Origin: Citrobacter amalonaticus
GTDB taxonomy: Bacteria > Pseudomonadota > Gammaproteobacteria > Enterobacterales > Enterobacteriaceae
DNA: 64,000 nt
NCBI RefSeq assembly: GCF_018323885.1
Contig: NZ_AP024585.1
Coordinates: 3,658,001-3,722,000 of the forward strand
Direction: 5' to 3'
This document shows positions 18,378 to 28,158 of the stretch, in pieces. The notes under the pieces are model-generated. The model had not been told where the DNA came from, made no database searches, and saw nothing but the letters and a program-made list of their open reading frames with translations. A program made the position numbers and the translations under genes. Positions within the stretch are counted from its first letter, which is position 1; each line of letters opens with the position of its first letter.

Positions 18378-19067
18378 TTACGAGGCGATCGCCGCGATAA
18401 AGCGTGCCGTTATCTGTTGCGGACGAGTGATTGCCCCGCCAACCACCACGGTGTGAGCGCCTAATGCCAGGCAGCGTGCGGCGCGTTCCGGGGTATCGAC
18501 GTTCCCTTCCGCCACGACCGGAACGCTGACCGCAGCCAACACTTCACGTAAGAATCCGCAGTCATTTTCCACCAGCACATGCCCGGCGGTTTCTGCGGTA
18601 TAGCCGTAAAGCGTAGTGCCCACACAGTCAAAACCCAGACGCTCGGCTGTCACTGCCTCGTCTACGGTGGCTATATCCGCCATCAGTAGTACGGACGGGT
18701 AGCGAGCACGGATCTGCGTGACCAACTCTTCCAGCGTTTGCCCACCGGGGCGCGGCCGCGCAGTGGCATCCAGAGCAATAATTTCCGGCTCAACGGTCAT
18801 CAGCTCATCCACTTCCTGGAGAGTGGCCGTGATAAATACCTCACTGCCAGGGTAATCGCGTTTGATAATCCCAATCACCGGCAGGGAGACGCACTCTTTG
18901 ATAGCACGAATGTCCACCACGCTGTTCGCACGGATACCTGCCGCACCGCCTTGTGCTGCCGCCAGCGCCATACGAGACATAATAAACGGACTGTGCAGAG
19001 GCTCATTTTCCAGCGCCTGACAGGAGACGATTAATTTACCTTTCAGGGGATCCAGTACAGTTTTCAT
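18378..19067 (-). CDS. nanE: N-acetylmannosamine-6-phosphate 2-epimerase
   Basis: A 229-residue NanE-family TIM barrel interconverting ManNAc-6-phosphate and GlcNAc-6-phosphate. Recognisable parts are [57 protein letters not shown] and [12 protein letters not shown]. The ATG overlaps the stop of the upstream PTS gene (ATGA), so the two are translationally coupled. NanA and NanK are not nearby, so its ManNAc-6-P is probably delivered by the adjacent PTS permease and not by sialic acid breakdown. A second nanE may exist elsewhere in the genome. Confidence 0.9.
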   Translation of the reverse strand: MKTVLDPLKGKLIVSCQALENEPLHSPFIMSRMALAAAQGGAAGIRANSVVDIRAIKECVSLPVIGIIKRDYPGSEVFITATLQEVDELMTVEPEIIALDATARPRPGGQTLEELVTQIRARYPSVLLMADIATVDEAVTAERLGFDCVGTTLYGYTAETAGHVLVENDCGFLREVLAAVSVPVVAEGNVDTPERAARCLALGAHTVVVGGAITRPQQITARFIAAIAS

Positions 19068-20623
19068 GACGATAACATCTCTTCGACTTCGTTTTTAATG
19101 ATGGTGACATGCGGGCCATAAATCACCTGAACACCGTTGCCGCGAATAATCACGCCACGGGCTCCGGTCGCTTTCAGCGCCGCTTCATCTACTTTGCTGC
19201 TCTCTTTCACCGTCACGCGTAAGCGCGTGGCGCAACAGTCCACCTCTTCCAAATTCTCTTTGCCTCCCAGCCCAGCGATGACTGCCACTGCGCGTTTACT
19301 TTGAGACAAGCCGGATTCAACCGGGGCTGCGTTCTCACGGCCCGGCGTCAGCCAGCCAAAGCGGGTGATCAAATAGCGGAAAGTGAAGTAGTAGAGGAAG
19401 AACCACGGTATTCCCACCATGGGGACATACATCCAGTTGGTTTTAGCTTCTCCCTGTAACACGCCGAAGAGGAGGAAATCGATAAGCCCACCTGAAAAGG
19501 TTTGCCCAATCGTGATATGTAAAATATGGGCGATCATAAACGCCAGACCATCGAAGAAGGCGTGAATGACATATAACACAGGCGCGACAAACAGGAAGGA
19601 GAACTCAATAGGCTCAGTGATTCCCGTCAGGAAAGAGGTCAGGGCGGCCGACAGAAGCAGTCCGGCGACAACCTTTCTGTTCTCCGGCTTTGCGGTGTGG
19701 TACATCGCCAGACATGCGCCAAGCAGACCAAACATCATGGTGATAAAGCGACCGGACATAAAGCGCGCGGTACCCGCATAGAACTGCTGCGTATTCGGAT
19801 CGGCAAGTTGGGCAAAGAAAATCCGCTGCGTACCTTCCACCAACTGGCCGTTGACGATTTCGCTGCCGCCCAGCGCCGTCGTCCAGAACGGCAAATAAAA
19901 GATATGGTGTAAACCCAGTGGGCCAAGCATACGCAGGATGAAGCCGTACAATAGCGTCCCCAGATAGCCCGTCGCATCCACCAGACCGCCCAGTCCAAAA
20001 ATGAGTTTCTGGAAATGCGGCCACACCACCGTCATAACCGCACCCACTACAATCGCGGCAAGGGAGCTGATAATCGGTACAAAACGCGAACCGCTAAAAA
20101 AACCGAGGAACTGAGGTAGTGAGACTTTATTGAAACGGCTATGCAACGCGCAGGTGACAAGACCCATCACCACACCACCAAACACGCCTGTTTCCAGCGT
20201 CTGAATACCAAGCGTCATCCCCTGGCCAACAGCACCGGGGTTCTCTTGCGCCAGCGTTCCGTTGAGCGTTAATAAGGCGTTGATGGTGGCGTTCATCACC
20301 AGAAATGCCAGCAATGCCGCAAGCCCGGCAGTGCCTTTATCTGTTTTCGCCAGCCCCACGGCGACACCGACCGCAAAGAGTACCGACAGATTGGCAAACA
20401 CAATGGAACCTGCGCTGGTCATGATCGTGAAGATGGCCTGCAGCCAGTCGACATCTAAAAACGGATAAGCCGTCAATGTGTTTGGATTGGACAACGCGCC
20501 ACCAATCCCTAACAACAGCCCTGCTGCGGGCAATACCGCAATCGGCAGCATGAAGGATTTGCCAAACCGCTGCGCTTTTTCAAACCATCCCCCGGATGAG
20601 GCGCCGCTAAACATTTGCATCAT
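19064..20623 (-). CDS. PTS transporter, glucose family EIICB
   Basis: A 519-residue membrane permease of the glucose/N-acetylglucosamine PTS superfamily, with IIC first and IIB second. The N-terminal [22 protein letters not shown], about ten hydrophobic segments and the [15 protein letters not shown] motif define IIC. IIB (about 430-519) carries the phospho-acceptor cysteine in CATRLRV. No IIA domain is present, so phosphate is probably supplied by the general IIA-Glc (Crr), as for MurP or MalX. The start at 20623 follows GAGGAG at eight bases. The NanE coupling suggests N-acetylmannosamine or a related amino sugar as substrate; this is inference. Confidence 0.85.
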   Translation of the reverse strand: MMQMFSGASSGGWFEKAQRFGKSFMLPIAVLPAAGLLLGIGGALSNPNTLTAYPFLDVDWLQAIFTIMTSAGSIVFANLSVLFAVGVAVGLAKTDKGTAGLAALLAFLVMNATINALLTLNGTLAQENPGAVGQGMTLGIQTLETGVFGGVVMGLVTCALHSRFNKVSLPQFLGFFSGSRFVPIISSLAAIVVGAVMTVVWPHFQKLIFGLGGLVDATGYLGTLLYGFILRMLGPLGLHHIFYLPFWTTALGGSEIVNGQLVEGTQRIFFAQLADPNTQQFYAGTARFMSGRFITMMFGLLGACLAMYHTAKPENRKVVAGLLLSAALTSFLTGITEPIEFSFLFVAPVLYVIHAFFDGLAFMIAHILHITIGQTFSGGLIDFLLFGVLQGEAKTNWMYVPMVGIPWFFLYYFTFRYLITRFGWLTPGRENAAPVESGLSQSKRAVAVIAGLGGKENLEEVDCCATRLRVTVKESSKVDEAALKATGARGVIIRGNGVQVIYGPHVTIIKNEVEEMLSS

Positions 20624-20644
20624 TTTTTCATCTCCTCGATTATT

Positions 20645-20691
20645 GATGAAAATTTTTACCATATTAATTTTTATAAATGAAAATTATCATC
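20645..20691. promoter_or_regulatory. Candidate RpiR-family operator region
   Basis: Between the divergent PTS and RpiR genes lie GATGAAAATTTTTA (20645-20658) and, in inverted orientation, GAAAATTATCATC (20679-20691), related AT-rich half-sites about 34 bases apart. They sit in the PTS promoter area and are a plausible binding site for the adjacent regulator. Confidence 0.45.
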
Positions 20692-20788
20692 AAAATCCAG
20701 GAAGCCGATCATACTTTTTTAAAATGTCTGGCATCTCTCCCCTGCTTTCCGCCACACTATCAACAGATAAACGCATTAAGGATTTTGC

Positions 20789-21613
20789 ATGTCTGAAAAT
20801 GAAAACCTGCTGCTGAGATTGCGGCAGAGCGTTGATGGATACAGCCGAACACAACAGAAGCTAGGCGAGTTTGTACTCAGCGATCCGGCAAAAGTGGTCT
20901 ACCTGACGATTACCGAACTGGCGCGTGAAAGCGGCACCAGCGAGGCTAGCGTCACACGTCTGTGTCGAACGCTAGGGTGTAAGGGCTATAACGAATTCAA
21001 AATGGCGCTGGCACTCGATCTCCGACAAGGACAGTCTGTCGAGCACAGCGGCGATGAGATTGACAATGTGGTCAATGAATCCGTCCAGGCGCTGCAGGAC
21101 ACAGCAAAATTACTCGACAGGACCTTACTGGAAGCCGCCGCGCTTGCACTGCATCAGGCTCAGTCAGTGCAGATTTATGGCGTAGCAGCCAGTGCCATTC
21201 TGGGGGAGTATTTACATTACAAACTCCTGCGTCTGGGTAAACCCGCACAATTGTTCAGCGATATGCACCGTGCTGCCATGAACGCCACAACGCTTAGTAA
21301 AAACACGCTCGTAGTGGCAATTTCCAGTTCAGGCTCCACGCGCGATCTGCTGCATGTTGTAAAGCTAGCGTGTAAACAAGGTGTGCGCGTAGTGGCGCTG
21401 AGTAATACGCCGCGCAGCCCGTTAGCATCGCTTAGTGATATTCAACTGGTCGCAGCCAAACCAGAAGGTCCGTTGAGTGCCGGCGCGCTAAACGCCAAGG
21501 TGGGTGTGATGCTGTTGATAGAACTGCTCACCACATCGCTAATCGCACTGGATGAAAAGTACAGCGATGTAAGCCAGAAAACAGCCAGCGCGACCCTGCC
21601 GCTACTGCTTTAA
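20789..21613 (+). CDS. MurR/RpiR-family transcriptional regulator
   Basis: A 274-residue RpiR-type regulator. The N-terminal helix-turn-helix (about 1-77) includes LTITELARESGTSEASVTRLCRTLGCKGYNEFK. The C-terminal SIS domain (about 110-250) senses phosphosugars, with VYGVAAS-like YGVAASA and ISSSGSTRDLL motifs. It is divergent from the PTS-nanE operon, 165 bases away, and probably represses it until a sugar phosphate such as ManNAc-6-P or GlcNAc-6-P binds. The ATG is preceded by TTAAGGATTTTGC. It is not a specific E. coli K-12 orthologue that I recognise. Confidence 0.85.
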   Translation: MSENENLLLRLRQSVDGYSRTQQKLGEFVLSDPAKVVYLTITELARESGTSEASVTRLCRTLGCKGYNEFKMALALDLRQGQSVEHSGDEIDNVVNESVQALQDTAKLLDRTLLEAAALALHQAQSVQIYGVAASAILGEYLHYKLLRLGKPAQLFSDMHRAAMNATTLSKNTLVVAISSSGSTRDLLHVVKLACKQGVRVVALSNTPRSPLASLSDIQLVAAKPEGPLSAGALNAKVGVMLLIELLTTSLIALDEKYSDVSQKTASATLPLLL

Positions 21614-21642
21614 AGACATAAAAAACCCGCCGAAGCGGGTTT
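21614..21642. repeat. 29-bp direct repeat, left copy (also terminator)
   Basis: These 29 bases starting AGACATAAAAAACCCG recur identically at 23878-23906 downstream of eno. The copy begins right after the rpiR-type stop codon. The two copies flank the queE remnant and the DUF4225 cluster. Confidence 0.9.
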
Positions 21643-21645
21643 TTA
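21619..21645 (+). terminator. Terminator after the RpiR-type regulator
   Basis: The hairpin AACCCGC-CGAA-GCGGGTT is followed by a short T-run and preceded by an A-run, so it can work in both directions. It ends the rightward regulator transcript and is part of the 29-bp direct repeat shared with the eno terminator. Confidence 0.85.
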
Positions 21646-21671
21646 CGTTAAGAATTAAAGAACAGGCTTAC

Positions 21672-21800
21672 AAATAATCATGGTGGGGACGCCGGTAAAA
21701 TCCCCTCTTCTTGCAGAGGCTGGAACATCTCCTGAATGTATCCTGTTGGCGTTCTCAGTATGAAGATAAGCAATAATTTTCACAGATTCCGGAAACGGTC
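21672..21800 (-). pseudogene. Decayed duplicate of the queE 5' end and promoter
   Basis: About 120-130 bases align with the start of queE and its upstream flank (18229-18360): shared blocks include GGGGACGCCGGTAAA and CTGGAACATCTC, with roughly three of four positions matching. The orientation is the same as in queE. Only about the first 24 codons are represented, the start codon is lost through small deletions and there is no open frame. It looks like a remnant left when the PTS-nanE-regulator module was inserted. Confidence 0.75.
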
Positions 21801-21867
21801 ATGCACTGCGCTTGTGTAAGGTAAGATTTACCTGTTTGCCGCAAAACATATATCGAGCTTAGTTCCT

Positions 21868-22192
21868 CTACCGCTTACCCATTAGCTTAATCTGTAACTT
21901 GATGCTCCAAACCAGATTGATAAAGAAAGGGTTAAAAAAGACTGACATCAAGGCTAAGAGGAGGCAGCAAAGTATAAACACTATAAATAGCTCAACCCCT
22001 CCCATTGTTGCAGGAAAAAGCATGGAGAAAAATAACGCGCCACCCCATGCATAGTACTTCCAGGCATGGAGAAAAAAAGCGTGGCTTACGCTGATGTTTT
22101 TCTTTCTCGCTAACTTAAGCAAGAAACGAATGTTTTTTCTTTCATCCCAGCATTCACGAGTATTGTCTTTATGTCTTTATGTCGTTATTCAT
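21868..22192 (-). pseudogene. Frameshifted small membrane protein (paralogue of the 23420-23734 gene)
   Basis: The open part (84 codons from a TTG at 22122) encodes two membrane segments and ends WSIKLQIKLMGKR, closely matching the end of the intact 104-residue paralogue. Upstream, homology continues in other frames: an ATG at 22190-22192 gives MNNDIKT, then an eight-base tandem duplication (TCTTTATG twice on the plus strand, about 22166-22181) shifts frame. The stretch LVNAGMKEK follows, and a one-base loss in an A-run (T6 at 22133-22138) shifts it again. Undoing both restores a protein colinear with the paralogue. I call it a pseudogene. Internal initiation at the TTG cannot be excluded. 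Confidence 0.75.
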
Positions 22193-22269
22193 AACAACCA
22201 TCAATTAAAATAATTAGAACATACAAAAATACTATCCAGTGTCTCATTAAAGTAACACCAGACAATCAT

Positions 22270-22617
22270 TTAAAGCCCTCGTAATTTGATATAAACTTTC
22301 CAAATCTTAAAGTAATTTTTATGAAGCCGACAGGTTAACTCGATAACAAAAAATAACAACCCAAATATTAAAAAAAACGCCCATAACTCATTGAAATCTT
22401 TTTGTGCAATTGAAAAGGTAAAAAATGACATGACAAAAAGCAAGATAATATCAACTTTAATGACACTTGCATCAGTTAATAAATAAGCCTTTTGTAAGCT
22501 TATCTTATTTTCATTAGCAACGCGGATAAGTTTCTGTGTTTTATACTCACTTAAACCCGCAAGTCTAATACTCTCAGTTAAAGCCTTATCATTTTGATCA
22601 TATATTTTGAAGAACAT
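22270..22617 (-). CDS. Small membrane protein, family with the neighbouring 104-aa protein
   Basis: A 115-residue protein with a soluble N-terminal helical part (1-50) and two strongly hydrophobic segments (about 51-70 and 78-96), ending in a basic tail. Its N-terminal pattern AG-x8-L-x3-A-x4-ISLQKAYLL matches the AGM...ISLSRAFFL pattern of the 104-residue neighbour, so they are distant paralogues. It starts four bases after the DUF4225-like gene; GAGGGAATAAAGCC before the ATG provides a ribosome site. I do not recognise a named family. A membrane immunity-like role is a guess from context. Confidence 0.65.
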   Translation of the reverse strand: MFFKIYDQNDKALTESIRLAGLSEYKTQKLIRVANENKISLQKAYLLTDASVIKVDIILLFVMSFFTFSIAQKDFNELWAFFLIFGLLFFVIELTCRLHKNYFKIWKVYIKLRGL

Positions 22618-22621
22618 GGCT

Positions 22622-23407
22622 TTATTCCCTCAAATCGGACCAGTTAGTGCTTTCTCCACCAAGAAGTTGATAAATAGTGAATCCACTAGCTGCATCACCG
22701 GTTAACTCATTAGCCCCCCCAACAGCTCCAAGGGTTCTCCAGTTCCGAATATAGTCTTCCTGTATATAGCGGAATAATTTCCACGAATCTGTCCTCAGCG
22801 TCAGCGTTGAAACCGAGCCTAAAGAAAGAACAAGATCTCCCGTTGAAAAAGCAATATCACCAACCTTATCATCCCCACCCAATAGCTTTGCTGCCTGACG
22901 GTAGGCATACCGCAAAGGCATTTTCTTAGGGTCATCATGATATAATAAATAATAACCATTTTCCCAAACATTCTCGCTTCCCTGCATCATTAAAGGAATC
23001 CCATAACTTTTACAGGCAGCACCAAGGCTTGCTTTACATAAACCAAAACCACCGATTGTTTGCATTGCCCCACTAACAAATCCGATTTGTTTTAATGCTA
23101 TAGTAAGAGTAGAATGCCTTTCTCTTTCACGCTCAGCTATTACATATAATTTAACACTCCCCATTCTCAAGTTCATATGATACTTAATTAAAGAATTATG
23201 ATATTCACGTAGTCTATCCATTGTTCTACCGAAATCCAATTTCCCGTATCGATATTCATCAAGGCAACCTGATGTAAATCTACGTTCCTCTATCATATAT
23301 TTTGTACGTATAGCTGAATCATGAATATATTGAAAGCCGATATCATAGACAAGCCGGTCAATCCTTTCTTTTTCACGTTGCAAATTCATTAATCCATAAC
23401 TACTCAA
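22622..23407 (-). CDS. DUF4225-like protein
   Basis: A 261-residue protein resembling the enterobacterial DUF4225 group; the match rests on my recall of the C-terminal pattern, notably QGSENVWENGYYLLYHDDPKKMP and RYAYRQAAKLLGGDD. Residues 1-100 are charged and helical. Residues 101-142 are glycine- and alanine-rich and hydrophobic, as are shorter stretches near 183-201 and 226-250, which suggests membrane insertion. It begins with TTG at 23407, chosen because AGGAGG lies five bases upstream; the next ATG is too far from it. No signal peptide is visible. It sits between two small membrane-protein genes in AT-rich DNA. The function is unknown; a pore-type effector with immunity partners is a hypothesis. 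Confidence 0.65.
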   Translation of the reverse strand: MSSYGLMNLQREKERIDRLVYDIGFQYIHDSAIRTKYMIEERRFTSGCLDEYRYGKLDFGRTMDRLREYHNSLIKYHMNLRMGSVKLYVIAERERERHSTLTIALKQIGFVSGAMQTIGGFGLCKASLGAACKSYGIPLMMQGSENVWENGYYLLYHDDPKKMPLRYAYRQAAKLLGGDDKVGDIAFSTGDLVLSLGSVSTLTLRTDSWKLFRYIQEDYIRNWRTLGAVGGANELTGDAASGFTIYQLLGGESTNWSDLRE

Positions 23408-23419
23408 AATAACCTCCTG

Positions 23420-23734
23420 TTATTTACCGAGCAACTTATATTGAATCTTAATACTCCAAAGTAAATTTATGACAAACGGTGTATAGAAGAGTGAAATGAA
23501 AGCTACAGCGATACAAAAGAGAACGTTTACTATAAAGAACTCTATTCCCTCAGAAAGTGATGCGAAAATTACTGACAATAGTAAGGCTATACTCCAGGCG
23601 TAATATGTCCAGGCATAAAGAAAAAATGCCCGACTTAAGCTGATATTTTTTACTTTCGCCTGTTTCATCAGGATAGTAGCATCTTTCCTTTTCATGCCCG
23701 CTTTCGCCAGCATCTCTTCCAATTCATTATCCAT
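23420..23734 (-). CDS. Small two-helix membrane protein
   Basis: A 104-residue protein with a short charged N-terminal helical region (MDNELEEMLAKAGMKRKD) and two hydrophobic segments (about 43-62 and 67-90), ending KIQYKLLGK. It is the first gene of a tight leftward set: 12 bases separate its stop from the TTG of the DUF4225-like gene. A frameshifted paralogue lies at 21868-22192 and a more distant one at 22270-22617. The name and function are unknown. Base composition is much more AT-rich than the surrounding eno and queE genes, pointing to horizontal origin. Confidence 0.7.
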   Translation of the reverse strand: MDNELEEMLAKAGMKRKDATILMKQAKVKNISLSRAFFLYAWTYYAWSIALLLSVIFASLSEGIEFFIVNVLFCIAVAFISLFYTPFVINLLWSIKIQYKLLGK

Positions 23735-23877
23735 TCAATATTTCCATCATTTGTTGATGATAAATATAAAAAATATATACAAGCAATAATCACACCTTTA
23801 AATTACTCTTCGTAAAATAATAGCAAAGTGACAAAGATCAAATCGTTTATTAAAATATTCAATCAAGAATAAATTAC

Positions 23878-23910
23878 AGACATAAAAAACCCGCCGAAGC
23901 GGGTTTCTTA
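23878..23910 (-). terminator. eno terminator and right copy of the 29-bp direct repeat
   Basis: GAAACCCGCTTCGGCGGGTTTTTTATG, read leftward in two parts: a GC-rich hairpin ACCCGC/GCGGGT and then six T residues, about 25 bases after the eno stop. Positions 23878-23906 are identical to 21614-21642. Confidence 0.88.
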
Positions 23911-23933
23911 GAGTGTAAAGCGACAGTAATAAA

Positions 23934-25301
<1,368 letters not shown>

Positions 25302-25318
25302 CTAACTTTTTTTACTTC

Positions 25319-26971
<1,653 letters not shown>

Positions 26972-27010
26972 TTAGGGTGAAACGATGGAATAACCAGGAC
27001 GGGAAAGTAG

Positions 27011-27185
27011 TATACCCGAACATGACGTACGCCACAAACTTTCATTATCCCCTCTCCTTCGTTCTTCAAGCCGCACCGGTGTTGGCTTCCTTCACTCACC
27101 CCAGTCACATAGCATTTCTATGTTTCTGGGGATTCTTTCAGTCGCCGCCGTGTTGCGACTCGAATAACTCGAAGAAGCAGTATAC
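27011..27185. repeat. ERIC (IRU) repeat upstream of pyrG
   Basis: Read on the minus strand, AATCCCCAG (27125-27133 region) is followed by a hairpin around CATAG/CTATG, then GTGACTGGGGTGAG, AAGCCAAC and GCGGCTTGAAG, which is the conserved core order of ERIC elements. GTATAC-type ends lie near 27011 and 27185. The span (about 175 bases) exceeds the usual 127, so an internal insertion near 27020-27060 is likely or the left border is wrong. The rest of the 26957-27306 gap should hold the pyrG promoter; no gene was seen. Confidence 0.7.
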
Positions 27186-27306
27186 ACGGTGTCTCATCAA
27201 CATAACGGGAAGAGAAAATAGCCTCTTTGAAGTAAATGTTTTTGACGCAAATCAAGCGCTTGTTATTTAAAAAATCACACAAAACGCCCTTGACCGCGCA
27301 ATTCCC

Positions 27307-28098
27307 TTAGAGATCAATTTCCTGCCGTTTTACCTGTTGCCAGACTTCTTCCATCGTTTCCAGGTCAACACCGGTCATTTCCAGGCCGCGCGCCGCCACA
27401 ATCCGTTCGACCTCACGAAAACGCCGCTCGAACTTTTCGTTGGCTTTTTGCAGAGCGGTCTCCGCTTTGGTGCCTAAATGACGGGCCATATTGACGGTGG
27501 CAAACAGCAAATCGCCCATTTCCTCTTCCAGTTTAGCCTGGTCGACAACGACCTGCCGGGCCTCGTGCATGACCTCGTCGATCTCTTCATACACCTTATC
27601 GACCACTGGTCCCAGCGTCGTCCAGTCAAAACCGACATTCGAACAGCGCTTCTGGATTTTCTGCGCCCGCATTAGCGCTGGTAAACTGCGCGGAATATCA
27701 TCGAGGGCAGAATGCTGCGCTTTTTGCGCTCGTTCGCCGGTTTTGATTTGTTCCCAGCGGGCCAGCACTTCAGTGCTGTTGTTGACCTGGGCATCCGCAA
27801 AAACATGCGGGTGGCGACGCTCGAGTTTGTCACTGATGGCGGCACAAATATCATTGAAATCAAAGCGCCCTTCTTCCTGGGCTATTTGTGCGTAAAACAC
27901 GACCTGAAACAGTAGATCGCCCAGCTCACCGCGCAGATCGTCAAAATCCTCACGGGAAATCGCGTCGAGCACTTCGTAGGTTTCTTCAAGGGTGTAAGGG
28001 GCGAGCGTGACGAAAGTCTGTTCGTTATCCCACGGACAGCCGGTTTTCGGGTCGCGCAGGCGTTGCATGATGCCAAGCAGGCGGTCAATTTGGGTCAT
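27307..28098 (-). CDS. mazG: Nucleoside triphosphate pyrophosphohydrolase
   Basis: MazG hydrolyses NTPs to NMP and pyrophosphate; in E. coli it counters growth arrest linked to MazF by lowering ppGpp. The 263-residue protein has two tandem MazG domains: the first with PWDNEQT and LEETYEVLDAI...LRGELGDLLFQVVF, the second with YEEIDEVMHEAR...LEEEMGDLLFATVN (EExxE/ExxD magnesium motifs). The ATG at 28098 gives the E. coli length. It lies 60 bases after relA; the mazE and mazF genes that normally separate them in E. coli are absent. Confidence 0.96.
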   Translation of the reverse strand: MTQIDRLLGIMQRLRDPKTGCPWDNEQTFVTLAPYTLEETYEVLDAISREDFDDLRGELGDLLFQVVFYAQIAQEEGRFDFNDICAAISDKLERRHPHVFADAQVNNSTEVLARWEQIKTGERAQKAQHSALDDIPRSLPALMRAQKIQKRCSNVGFDWTTLGPVVDKVYEEIDEVMHEARQVVVDQAKLEEEMGDLLFATVNMARHLGTKAETALQKANEKFERRFREVERIVAARGLEMTGVDLETMEEVWQQVKRQEIDL

Positions 28099-28117
28099 TG
28101 GAACATCCTGAAAACAC

Positions 28118-28147
28118 AGGCCCGATAAGCGAGGCGCCACCGGGCCT
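28118..28147. repeat. REP-like palindrome between relA and mazG
   Basis: AGGCCCGATAAGC...GCCACCGGGCCT forms an imperfect stem typical of REP elements. It fills the 60-base gap where mazEF lies in E. coli. Confidence 0.7.
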
Positions 28148-28158
28148 GGAAAGTAAAA

